From: Viridothelium virens
Taxonomy: Eukaryota; Ascomycota; Dothideomycetes; Trypetheliales; Trypetheliaceae
Assembly: GCA_010094025.1 (NCBI GenBank)
Contig: ML991825.1
Location: forward strand, 1 to 64,000
Direction: 5' to 3'
DNA: 64,000 nt
In this document: piece after piece, positions 11,477-21,963 of the stretch
How positions within the stretch are numbered: position 1 is the stretch's first letter
How the letters are laid out: every line of letters begins with the position of its first letter
Position numbers and translations under genes: made by a program
Notes under the pieces: generated by a model
What the model saw: only the letters and a program-made list of their open reading frames with translations
What the model was told of the DNA's origin: nothing
Database searches by the model: none

Positions 11477-14332
11477 ATGGAGCCGGAACAGCAATCGTGT
11501 AAAGTGATAATTGTCGGTGGCAGCATCGCCGGTCTATCGTTAGCTAATATGCTTGAGCGGGTGGGAATCGACTTCGTTGTGCTGGAAGCTTACCAGGAAA
11601 TTGCTCCCCAGGTCGGCGCAAGTATCACCATCTGGCCACATTTTGCACGAATTCTCGATCAGATAGGCTGCTGGTAAGTTCCAGTGCTGTGGCTTCTGCC
11701 TACGTCACCCCCCAGATTTTGCCCGATACAACCTCGACGTCTGGAAAAGTTACTGACGATGACTTCAGTACGTATAACCACAGCCACTTATACGTGCCAG
11801 TTCTCCGTGAATGACATTGATAAGCTGACAGGTTCCTTGGAAAGGGGACCCACTCCAAGCTTTAGTCGACAAGTATTGCAATCAAGCGTTCTATCGCAAT
11901 CAACAAGGCGATAGAGTATTCGAATTCCCTGGAATGGGCGATGTCTTGGAAAGAAGGTATGTACTGGTTCTGTTACGTAGAAAGAAATTACCACTGAGCG
12001 TGTCTGTATAGACACGGTTATCCCGCGATCTTCATCGACCGCCAAATGCTCGTGAGCGCACTTTATCAGAACTTGCAGCATAAAGACAAAGTGCTAGTGC
12101 AGAAGCGGCTAACGCAGATTGAGCAAATGAATGATGGCGTTCAAGTAATTACTCAGAATGGCTCTACTTACATAGGAGACATCGTTATCGGGGCAGATGG
12201 TATGCATAGCCATGTCCGCGAGATAATGCACATTCTTGGGCAGAACACCTCATCTCCGGATTGTTTCGAGAAGGATGAGTACTCAAGTAAGTGACCATGA
12301 CCTACCGAGAAGTAAGTTCAGGTAGTGTGACTAACTGTTTTTGTTTACTTCCAAGAGGTGCCTTGTACATACAAGTGTATATTCGGCATGTCAAAACCGA
12401 CTAAGGGTATTGAGAAAGGTACTACCCATACCGTCATGGGGAAAAATTACAGCTACATAATCGGGAGTGGCACAGGCAAGATATATTGGTTTCTCAGTGT
12501 AAAGAACAGTGAAACAACCTATGGGAAGGGGGTGCCACGGTACACTGTGGAAGATGAGCAACGCCTGGCGGAGCAGCATTTCAAGGACCGCCTTAACGAA
12601 CACGATATTTTTGAAGATATGTATAGAAACAGAATCAAATCGAGGCTTACTCCGTTGCATGAGTACCAGTGGAAGCGGTGGTACTTCGGACGCATCATGA
12701 CGATTGGCGATGCTAGCCATAAGGTGGGTTGTTTTTGAGAACACTCGATGAATTCACATAACAGTTACACTAGTAGTTGAGTGTCACTAATGTAATTTGT
12801 ATCAGATTCACCCGATCAGCGGCAATGGGGGTGCCGCTGCGATAGAGGATGCAGCCACGCTTGTGAACGAGCTCTACGGCAAGTTGATTCTTCAACGAAA
12901 GCTAGGCCAAGTAAGCCAGCATCTCTCGACAGAGGATTTTCAAGATATCTTCGCCAAAATGCAAAGTGCTCAAGAGGATCGATCAAAGCAGCTTCTTGAA
13001 CAGTCCACAAAGATACAGCAAGGTGATGCAATGGAGAGCAGATTTGCACCACTAGCTGTCAAATACATTCTTCCACATTTGACTGGAGAAACATTCTTCT
13101 CACTCTGTAGGTCTGCCAAGAGTTCCTTTACCCTTTTCAGTTCATCGGATGGCCCTTGAAAAGGCGGTTAATTCAATAGAGCAACGCATCGACTTTTCTG
13201 CTCTTCAAAGCCAATTTTTTGACTTTTGTTTGTGGATAGTGGCCCCGACTACCGTTGAAGGCAGACGAATCCAATCTCTGCCTATACCTCGGCGAAATCG
13301 ATATGTACCTTACAGTGACGAGTTACCAGCCAAATCAATGGGAAACATGCACATCAGTACGACTTGTTTCACACTCCTGTATTCGCTACTATTCTATCTG
13401 GCATGTCGACCTTCGATCAGACATACAGCATCTGCAAACTTGATGTATATGGGATCTCCCGGCCTGAATCTGACAACCGGAGTCGACTATCGTATCCCTG
13501 CTGGCTACGAGTCTATGGATGGAGACCTACCGTCTGCAGTTTTCTCAATTCCCATCGTCTTGATCTGGAATATAGAAGCCCACCGCTGTGGAAACCTACG
13601 CTCATTGGGGTCATGGTATGCTTAAAACCTTTAACGTGCCATCAAAACTGCAACTTATGATGCTTTAGGCCAGTCACTTTACTCATCGTTGCTGCGTTAT
13701 CTGTCATTGGGCCACAAAAGGTCCTTCCTCTGTACTTTCTTTTCGCGATTTACAATTTCCGCAGAGTTACATACGCCCTGACATCAGGGAGGCCATTATC
13801 CCTTTCGGTCGTCAAAGCTGTCAGTGGTGTCACGTATGCAATCTACGCTCCGCTAGCTACAATTCTTTGCTTTCCAGCTTACCAGAAAGCCTTGAAAACC
13901 CAAAAAAGTACCCTATGGAATCTGTTGCCAATCGGCGTCTCTATATTGATACAGTGCCTTGCTGCGTCAATTTTTGGGGAGCCACGGAGCAAGGTAGCGG
14001 AGACTGAGACTGAAAGGGAATACATGAGGCCGTATCTCAACCAAGACTACTCAAAACTCATGGCTCTGTACAGGATTCTATTCGTTGTTGCATCGCTAGT
14101 AAGCGTATTTATTCCGTCGAATCTCGCAAATCAGCGCCTGATAATTGCCACTATCCTCACCTTCTGCTTGCAGAACGCCGTCGAGATGCGTCGTTTAGGC
14201 TACATAACTACTTGGCAGGCTCTGAGCGCATCTCTCGCCATTCTTCTGGGTACAATCGTGATCGGGCCTGTTCCTGCATATGTTGGTACCTGGTGCTGGC
14301 GAGAGAATGTGATACATAGGTTGAGCAAATGA
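11477..14332 (+). CDS. PaxM/AusM-like FAD epoxidase fused to a polytopic membrane domain
   Basis: Supported exons are 11477-11673, about 11832-11956, 12012-12286, 12356-12723, 12806-13106, 13141-13615 and 13669-14332, giving about 800 aa. The FAD module has [43 protein letters not shown] and the late motif [17 protein letters not shown], which closely fits the flavoproteins that epoxidise prenyl chains before terpene cyclisation. After the linker [12 protein letters not shown] comes roughly 360 aa with several hydrophobic helices, containing IEAHRCGN and [13 protein letters not shown]; typical stand-alone epoxidases end before this. Two junctions are not clean. No phase-correct intron joins 11673 to 11832, and the obvious acceptor at 11715 would create a TGA. 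The 13107-13140 gap is only 34 nt. The gene may be damaged or may use unusual splicing. Confidence 0.75.
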
Positions 14333-14549
14333 GCTGCTTGGGGTCAACGTTTGGTTGCCGTAGTCATGCTAGGTGTTGATATGAAATCAAACGACTGAGG
14401 TTACCAACACCTTGACATAGCTTTACATGGTTGAACGTGATTTAGTTAATTTGAGATTTACAATAGTCTGCTATTGATGTACTGGCTGTAAATCGACCAC
14501 ATTCTGTCTTTCGTTGTCTCTTGACATTGACATGTTCACATTTTTGAGA

Positions 14550-15422
14550 CTACCATAAATTAACATCACGGACTGACTCCGGCACCGCTTGAAGATAACT
14601 ACCCCAGTTGCCAATAGCCCACGCGAGGGTTGTCTTGCCATCACGAAATTGATATGTGGCGTGCTCCACCCATTGGCCTTTGACCCCTGTTGCTTCAATA
14701 CCAGGCAGGGACTTGATTGGAGTTCCTGTGAATTCTAATCGCACTGCTACTCGCTGTGCCTTCTCATCAATAACGATTGTGGTCATTTTGATGACCAGAT
14801 CCGGGATTGCAGAGGCAATATCACGTAAACCGTTGCCTAAAGCATCCACCGTCTTCGATGCGCCATTGTGGATCAATTGGGGGTGAAAAAACGCTTCCAG
14901 GTCAGCCTGCGTGGTACCCTCGTTGAGACAGCGTACATAGGCCCGGTAGAAGCTTTCAAGGTCGTGACGTGAGAGTGATGATCCCGTGGCTTCCGGCTTG
15001 GACCACGCAGCGATATCAAAATCAGGCGTGTATATGGCTTCCAAGTTTGACAGTTGTCGGTAGATGGCCTCGCGATCTATAACATCGACCATGCGTGACA
15101 GTTTTCCTCGGGAAAACCAGTTCAGATACTTCCCTATGAAGGTAAGGGTTTTCCCCGAGGGCTCGATTCCCAGAACCCGCTCAAGTGGCTTCCACCTGAC
15201 GAAAGTGGTAGACGCCAGTGTTTTACTCTTCTCGTCCACGGTCATGACAATTATCTCAAACTCCAAATTTCCAGCTGCTTGTATGTTCGCAGCATAGGTC
15301 TGTAGCGTCAACTTTTGGTCGTTCTTGGTGAATTCCGAAGGCAAAAATGCGCCAAGATCCTCCCATCGCCGCTGGTTGAGGCAATCGATGAAGGCTCTGT
15401 ACGCAATTTCCAAGTCGTTCAT
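14550..15422 (-). CDS. Tandem SnoaL/NTF2-fold protein (ester-cyclase-like)
   Basis: Single exon, 290 aa, using the ATG at 15422 because the first NTF2-like helix begins there; an in-frame start 17 codons upstream is possible. The protein is an internal duplication. Residues about 1-145 and 155-290 each start with a D-L-E-x2-YRA(F/Y) helix and a CLN motif and later carry a GIEPSG or GIEATG turn before a beta-rich segment. SnoaL-like folds act as polyketide cyclases or hydroxylases, and in fungal meroterpenoid pathways as isomerases (Trt14/AusH/PrhC type), but those are about 150 aa and dimerise. The gene is convergent with the flavoprotein fusion, with only about 220 bp between stops. Catalytic function is inferred from fold and context. 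Confidence 0.8.
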   Translation of the reverse strand: MNDLEIAYRAFIDCLNQRRWEDLGAFLPSEFTKNDQKLTLQTYAANIQAAGNLEFEIIVMTVDEKSKTLASTTFVRWKPLERVLGIEPSGKTLTFIGKYLNWFSRGKLSRMVDVIDREAIYRQLSNLEAIYTPDFDIAAWSKPEATGSSLSRHDLESFYRAYVRCLNEGTTQADLEAFFHPQLIHNGASKTVDALGNGLRDIASAIPDLVIKMTTIVIDEKAQRVAVRLEFTGTPIKSLPGIEATGVKGQWVEHATYQFRDGKTTLAWAIGNWGSYLQAVPESVRDVNLW

Positions 15423-16350
15423 TGCTCGAAACTGCGATATTGCCCAAAATCCTAGGGATACGAATTCATGCACGCGCCGAGAGAGATGGTGTCGCCGTTC
15501 AGTAGCAGGTCCCTTGCGAGGCTTCGGAAAATTAGTTTGTGAAGCGTGAGAAAATTCGGACTTATTATCGTATTCTCGAGACTACGGTAATGGTTGTTGT
15601 AATAAAGTTTATTGGATTTCTCCATGTCTAGCTAAGGTTTAAGCATTCGGACATTCTAAGATGTTCCTTGCAAAGGGATCTTTAGAAGATCTTGCCTCTG
15701 GTGGACTGCCCGGAGTAATTAGACAAGCAAAATGACAATGCTAGGCTTCATCCAATTGGCTCATGCTCTTATCGATCCCGTGGGCTGACGGGCACGCGGC
15801 ATAATTTTGGGGAAACCCTTCCGCTGCACGCCCACCGCATCAGTTCATGGGATATTGTATCGTAGATGGGTTTCCCCCCACCTGTACAGCCCCCGCACCT
15901 GCACACCTTTCCATTGCTTATAGTTGTATTAATCTTCAGCCTTACGATAACTCTTGCCGGACGATCTGCCTAATTGGCAGGCAATAGCAAGCACGGTCTG
16001 TGACCCCCTCCAATGCAGATGGTTGCTTACTGTGTGGCAGGGAAGCTGTTGGCTACTTTCGGCACTAAGCATAATTGCCAGAGTCGTGCTTGGGGCTTAG
16101 AGCTACCGTACTCTAATGGCGCACCGTCCCCTCTCGTTGCTCAACCCGCTTTACGATACCGACGGCAGTGAAACCTACACGTGCACATCCGCTATCCGCC
16201 CCAACTGCACGAAAATGGAAACACGGTCCGAGACTCGCGCGAAGACCGCTAGAGGATCTTCACCGCGGCTTCTTCTACGTATGTCCCCTTATCTAATTGT
16301 TCCGAACACCACACATGCACACCATGGCAAAACTGGCGCCAAATAGCATC
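15423..16350. other. Intergenic region upstream of the SnoaL-like gene
   Basis: No confident gene. An open frame from an ATG at 16116 to about 16340 cannot be joined in frame to the gene at 16351 through the plausible donor near 16278, so I left it out. The stretch probably contains divergent promoters. Confidence 0.4.
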
Positions 16351-16894
16351 ATGTCTTTTCTTTGTTCAAGCTTTTGGACTTGGAATCCTGATAAAAAATG
16401 CACTGTCAAATTCAACGAGGACGCCACCGGTGAGGTCAGTCTATATTCACAACTTAGACTCAAAGAATTGCCATCTAATACACAGTGGATAGCTCGTATG
16501 CAGCGTCGAATTCAACGTCTTCATTGCTTCCCAGTTTGACTGGGAGATGCGCTCCAAGGCCGAGGATGTCACCATGGTGTTGCCTGTTGCATTTGAAATA
16601 GCCATGACTCTGAAAAAGCGCGAACTCAAGGATTATCCGCCTCCGATCAAGCATACAGCTCTTAGCGATGCCGCCTTTGAGCAGAAGGCGTACCACATTC
16701 GACTGGAAAAGGGTGCCTTCAAAGTCGAAAATAGGACCACCTACGGATTCAACCCAACGTACGAGTATCGGCTGGTCTGGGACAAGGCTCCCTACCCGCC
16801 GCTAGAAGAGTGGAACAACAAACCGGCAGCGAAGGCGGACAGGTACTGGGAGCGCAAGGACTTCTACAGAGACCAGATAGAGAATACAGAGTAG
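16351..16894 (+). CDS. Small protein of unknown function
   Basis: Two exons (16351-16434, 16493-16894) give 161 aa; the donor GTCAGT and the acceptor at 16492 keep phase 0. The N-terminus has FWTWNP and NEDATGELVCSVEFN, a pattern reminiscent of small beta-barrel, lipocalin-like fungal proteins, followed by FDWEM and a charged, tryptophan-bearing C-terminus. There is no signal peptide or membrane helix from this start. The true start could lie upstream in an additional exon. I do not recognise the family. It sits among the tailoring genes, so a minor role in the same pathway is possible but unproven. Confidence 0.55.
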
Positions 16895-17684
16895 ACTTCA
16901 TGCGTAGCAGCGCACGCACTCGACAGCAATCCAGATGTGTATTTCCCTTCTTACCTAGTTCAGCAGCGTGCTAACAGAATTAAGGAGGTCATTAGATAGA
17001 GTCTTCTTAAGGTACAGTAGACTAGAGTGACACTATCTAGATCTTTAGGAGATTCTCGTTAGCTACCTACCTAGTTTATCACAATCTTCATCGTGCAGAT
17101 TCGATAGTGGTGGACTAAAGCTTCAGGAAGCTGAGCCAAGGTACGTCTACAAGAGGGATGCCTGGAATCTTCATGGAGCTGAATCATGGGCTGTTTCAGG
17201 GATCCAACCTACAGAGCCTCCGCTGGCATAATAGAATGCAAGGCACAAAAGGTTCAATTGTTATAAGCTTAGTCCGTTACCAGATCCTACCGATTGTAGA
17301 TAATATGTATCGGCGACTTAAAGTCTATCCGCCGCCGAGGGTAAGGACCGATCCATAACTTAGCCTTGCAATCCACAACAGTATGGGCGCTCAAGTGCTT
17401 CGAAATGCTTGCGATGCCTGCCACTAGTAGTTGGTTGATGAATACAAATGATTCCGACCGCCTACTCATCCACAGCTTTGGCATGTGGCTGAGCGTCTTG
17501 GTTGCTGGGCTGCTCGGCATAGGACGTGCCCAACACTTGCTTTCTCATTAAACTCCATCTCCGTTTACTCAAGGATTGGAATTCTCTCCGAATGCGACTC
17601 TCTGCAATCTTATATTCCCGATCAGTCGAAATCACCCCAAATGATGTAGGTCATCAGTGCTGGTATGTAAGGTGTTAACGCTGA
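16895..17684. other. Intergenic with an isolated hydrophobic open frame
   Basis: No gene can be supported. The frame 17366-17551 ends with a hydrophobic helix (about 20 residues, GMWLSVLVAGLLG) and could be the last exon of a small membrane protein, but no upstream exon with a start was found. An ATG at 17592 could belong to the hydrolase that follows. Confidence 0.4.
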
Positions 17685-19351
17685 TCTACTAGGCCACCTA
17701 CCAGCGGGCTGCAGCCGGACCTGTTGGATGCTCTGAAGTCGCAACGAGCCAAGATCCAGGAGATAAAGAAAATATCAGGCGTTGCCGGCCTTTCCATCAC
17801 CGTAATTGATTACGGCGAGACCATATTTCCAGAAAACCTTGGGTACAGCAACCTTGCGAAGAAAGATCCTGTAACTTTGGACACCATTTTCCATATCGCT
17901 TCACTGACTAAGAGCTTCACGGGAGCTTGCATTAATCGACTAAAGGGCCAAGGCTGGCTAACCTACGATGACCTCATTCAGAAGCACCTGCCAACGGCTA
18001 AAAGCCGAGACCCTGTTGTGGCCGCAACTGCGACCATCGCTGACCTCCTTGGTCATCGTACAGGACTTCAGAAAGCCGATAGCATATGGCTGGGCTCTGG
18101 TGGCGAGCTGCTGTTCAGTAAAGACCAAACAGCGACAGTTTTCAGCCATCTTAGACCTCGAGCAAGTCTGCGATCGCAGTTCCAATACAATAACATTTGC
18201 TACGCCGTGTTGGAGGAGATCATCACCAAGGTAATCGGGTAACCTTACTACGCCTACCTGAAAGAGACCATTCTAGACCCTCTAAACATGACTCGCACAA
18301 TCACAACGAAAGATGGTGCCTTGGTAGGTAATTCGTCCCTGGCATATAGTACTTTGGACAGTGGCGAGCCATATAACGTTCCTCTTCTGGCTATTGGTGC
18401 AAATACCGCAATGGGCTCTGCTGGAGGCTTGCTCAGTACCGCTAATGACTTGGCTAAGTACTACAAAGCGCTGATGAGATCATGGCGTAGCCGAACTCAC
18501 GCAGAAAAGGATGCCCGTGGGACCGAAACCCCAGGGAGCGTGTTTGATGATGTGCTATGGCCCTTAGCGCCACTCCAAATTATGGAGACGCCTGTAATTC
18601 GAGAGAAAAGCTATGCCACTGGATGGGCTAGAAGCCAGTTACCCACTACCGTTGGCGATATTGGAGTTAACCCAGGACTGATGGAGAAAATGCCTTTGCT
18701 TGCAGACGGTATTGGCTCCCGACTGGCGCTATGGCATCAAGGTAGCCTCGTTGGTGCAACTTCTTTCATAATGACACTCCCTGAGACCGATCCGCGGTTT
18801 TGGTTCTCACCAACACCATGGCTTTCAACGATGCCGCCGACTGGATCGGACAGCTCCTTGTTGAGACATTACTAGACAGCCCCGTTCGCAATGATTATGT
18901 TCACTTGGCTTCTGTGAGTTCAGATCGTGCACTAAAGAGGTATGAGGAGCTCAGTCAGGAAGTGGAGAAGGGAAGAGAATTAGAGAAACCTAACAGGCCC
19001 CTGAGTGACTACGTGGGATCATACGTCGGCTTTGGGGGCGTCTTCCGCATCGAGGTGGTGGAAACCGAAAACGGACTTGAGATGCTCTTCCAAGGGCGCG
19101 AGTCGCAGGCATACCGACTGCAGTACCATTCAGATAATACTTTCACTTGGCTCACTTCATGGAATGAGCAGATAAAAAGAGCGCGATTTATAATCTTCCA
19201 GCCAGACTTTTACTCGATACGCTTCAAAACGGGGGATGATAATGGTATCACCACTCTGAAATGGGTTCATGATTCAGCCGTACCTGAAGGTGAGGATTTT
19301 ATCAGGGAGGAGATCGCAACAGGCTTGTACAGTACGAAAATGAGGCTTTGA
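17685..19351 (+). pseudogene. Decayed serine beta-lactamase-like hydrolase
   Basis: The reading frame is clearly of the class C beta-lactamase/AmpC-like family (PF00144). It has SGVAGLSITV near the start, the nucleophile motif SLTK in IASLTKSFTG, a YNN motif and a late GSAGGLLST segment, then a C-terminal beta domain. Three defects are visible. The frame has no ATG; the nearest candidate exon, at 17592, would need a 30-nt intron. An in-frame TAA at 18240-18242 stands where the homologous position is expected to read Gln, consistent with CAA to TAA. Near 18793-18803 the frame shifts, after which the sequence LTNTMAFNDAADWIG continues to the stop at 19351. Relatives hydrolyse esters or amides, some in natural-product pathways. 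It is probably non-functional here. Confidence 0.82.
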
Positions 19352-19442
19352 GATGAGGTAGAAGGGTTTGACTAGCTGTATACGCATGCGCGATATGTGA
19401 ATTTGCAGAACGGCAGATATTATGCAAACATACGGGCACCGC

Positions 19443-21963
19443 CTACGATGATACTGTCGTATTCAGCCAGAATTCACCCATAACCTTAACAAGCGCAGAC
19501 TTGAACGCATCAAGACCATCACCTGAGATGGAGCTAAGGATAGGGATGATCTTAGAGTGATCGCAAGTGTCCTCCGTTGCCGTCGAAATCGAAGTCGTAT
19601 CGCGCTTGAAGTTGATGCCCGGAGTCACAGTCCCACTAAAACCTGTTAGAAGACAGCCGTTCCCATTTTATCACAACTGAGACCAGGGATCAAATCCACT
19701 TACCAGTTGTATTGCGCCTGTGCGGCTCTCAGTTGGCAGATCTCCGCGGTCTTGCAGTCACTGTCACAAGTCGAAGTATCGTAATCCCTCGACTTCCTTG
19801 CATAGTACTGCTGGAAGACTGTATCATCGTCCTCGAACAACACCGTCACATTATGCCAAAAGGCCGGCGTCAGCTCTGCGCTCCTATCTGTGACTGGAGG
19901 GTCAAGCAGGCTGCCATACACGTCTTTCACTGAATAAAGAAGCTCCCACGTGGGACCGTTCTGATAAGTCGGTGAAGAGATGTTGGTGTAATAGACGCTG
20001 TAATCCAAAATCGCAAAGGTCACAGGATCTACAGAGTACACCCGGAAAGTCGGATTCCCGCTTGTGGGCGTTAAGGCTGGGGCGATGTAGCTGACCATGT
20101 TTGCAGTATCTGCTGTCTGGGCGGTGTAATCCGAGTAAGCAATCTCGAATTCGTCCTTGTGAGTATGCCTGTTTGCGTTAGAGAGAAACATTTGCAAACT
20201 GAGTGACTATTGAGTTTACCCGAAGAAAAGAGCCGAAATAGTTCCGTCAAATCGCTGGATGATCTGGTCTACGCAAGGTTAGTCTTTGTCCTCTGGTCAA
20301 GACGAGAGGGTTTCTACCGAAGTATTCGCTTTGATCATGGAACACATCTGTCGTCCCAAGAGGCATATGTCCAAGCAGCCAGACACGTTCACCTGCGGAT
20401 TCAGCCGCTTCCAATTCAGAGGCCAGCCAGGCCAAGGCTCCAGAGGGGTCCCGTTCCATCGTCGCTTCAAACAGCCAGAAATTTTGCTAGAAAGACATTA
20501 GACAGTTCGAAACTCCCTCCTCATGCTACTTGCGTGTCTATTTACCTTATACCAAAAATTGGTGTTCATGCTGATAATTCTCAAGCCGGTCGTCTTGTCG
20601 AGTACAGAGTATTGTCCGAAATTCGAGGCGACGTCTGAGGCAGCTGCGCTACCGATCCAACTTTCCCAGTCTGTGGAAAGGTTATTGTATGCCCATTGAG
20701 TCGTGATAGTCGTATCAACGGCCGCTGGTGGAAAGGAATTCACGGGACAGGAGTCACTGCCAAAGTGTGAGGATGATCTCTTATCGAGTCCGCTTTACTC
20801 ACTGATTGCCTACGGTCTAATTCATCAGCGCTTTTCTACTTGTCCAGGACCAAGGTATACACTCACCGCATAGACTTGACCAAGACCTTCCATGAGTCCA
20901 TACGCATCATTAAGGTCATCGCCAACCTCAGTGTCTTTTCTGCTGTCAGCTCTCATTAAACTCCGAACAGGTATCACTCACCAGTAACGGACCAGACCGC
21001 TCCTTCGACAACATCGCCGGTGAAGATGCTGCCGTGATCAGTGATGATATCATACAGTTTCGCATATCCCTCCAAACTCACGTGAATATCCTATTTGGGA
21101 CCAGCGAGTTTACAGCGGCATACATGCTCTCTTCAAGCGAGACTGGAGGGTCACAATATACGTTGCCGTACTCACCGGCGGGATAGCTCGTGTTTCCTGG
21201 TGCATCTGCGGCTGTGTATGGACGACAGCAGATATTCTTGGTGCAGTTGTAGCTCGCTCCGACCTCATAGAACCTGTCTACATGGATATCTGAGATGTGA
21301 ACAATTTCAATGGGTGTTTCACCGCTGACAGCGGGACGAGTCGCATTGGCTGGCTTCGGTGTCATGTCTACTGTATATGCCTCTACGGCAGGCCATGGAC
21401 ACAGCCCGAAGAGAGTCAAGCAAAAAAGCTGGGACGTCCGCGAACCGACTGTCATCTCACGGAGGTCGTGTGCCAGGATCGGACCCTCAAGAGTAATCGC
21501 TCCTTGGCTAGCTTGAATTAGATTGCATTCTTCGGAAGACCACTCCAGACAAGAGATTTGAGGAGTTCTCCATACCAGAGGTCGTCGTCTTCCACTCCCT
21601 GGGTCACTGTTAGCTACCGAGCCCATGAATCAAGGGAAACGACATACCGCAGCTTCACAAACCCCAATGATTACATCGTCGAAATTGTCGTTGCCTGTGT
21701 GCGCGAGTGCCTGGAGAACTAATAGCAGAGACTAGATAATAGATCCGTTAAATAGTCATAATGATTACGCTAGTCGCGCTGATTACCTCGCAACCGGAAC
21801 AAGTTGTCGCATCTTCGATATCAGTCAGAATCTCTGAGATAGTACTGCTTATATTATCGCGCTTGACAAGATCATGAGCATCTTGAACGACTTCGCCGAA
21901 GCTCAAAGCAGGAATCAATATTGTTGAAGCGACAAGAGTCGCAGAGGCGGCTGATACTCTCAT
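19443..21963 (-). CDS. Acid sphingomyelinase-like phosphodiesterase
   Basis: Twelve exons on the minus strand (21787-21963, 21648-21731, 21576-21598, 21082-21507, 20978-21028, 20867-20942, 20803-20816, 20546-20756, 20318-20486, 20220-20268, 19704-20168, 19443-19635) sum to 1938 nt, 645 aa, with every phase consistent. A signal peptide leads into a saposin-B-like segment (TCSGCE, then VCEAAG and CQGAI). The calcineurin-like phosphoesterase core follows with metal motifs in order: HISDIHVD, FTGDVVEG, GNHD, GHMP and FGHTHKD. The C-terminal domain is cysteine-containing as usual. The enzyme should be secreted or vacuolar/lysosomal and cleave sphingomyelin-type phosphodiesters. It flanks the tailoring genes and probably marks the cluster border. 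Exons of 14 and 23 nt are unusually small. Confidence 0.92.
20803..20816 (-). other. 14-nt microexon encoding part of the GNHD metal motif
   Basis: Between a TTAG acceptor and a GTGAGT donor on the minus strand lie only 14 nt. Phase 0 on entry and phase 2 on exit give T-V-G-N and two bases of His; the last base of His comes from the next exon. Without it the metallophosphatase loses its GNH motif, so its inclusion is well supported. Confidence 0.8.

Noticed and set aside
16116-16346. Upstream exon for the small protein at 16351
   Set aside because: The likely GTATGT donor near 16278 leaves a phase that does not match the downstream frame, so the gene was started at 16351.
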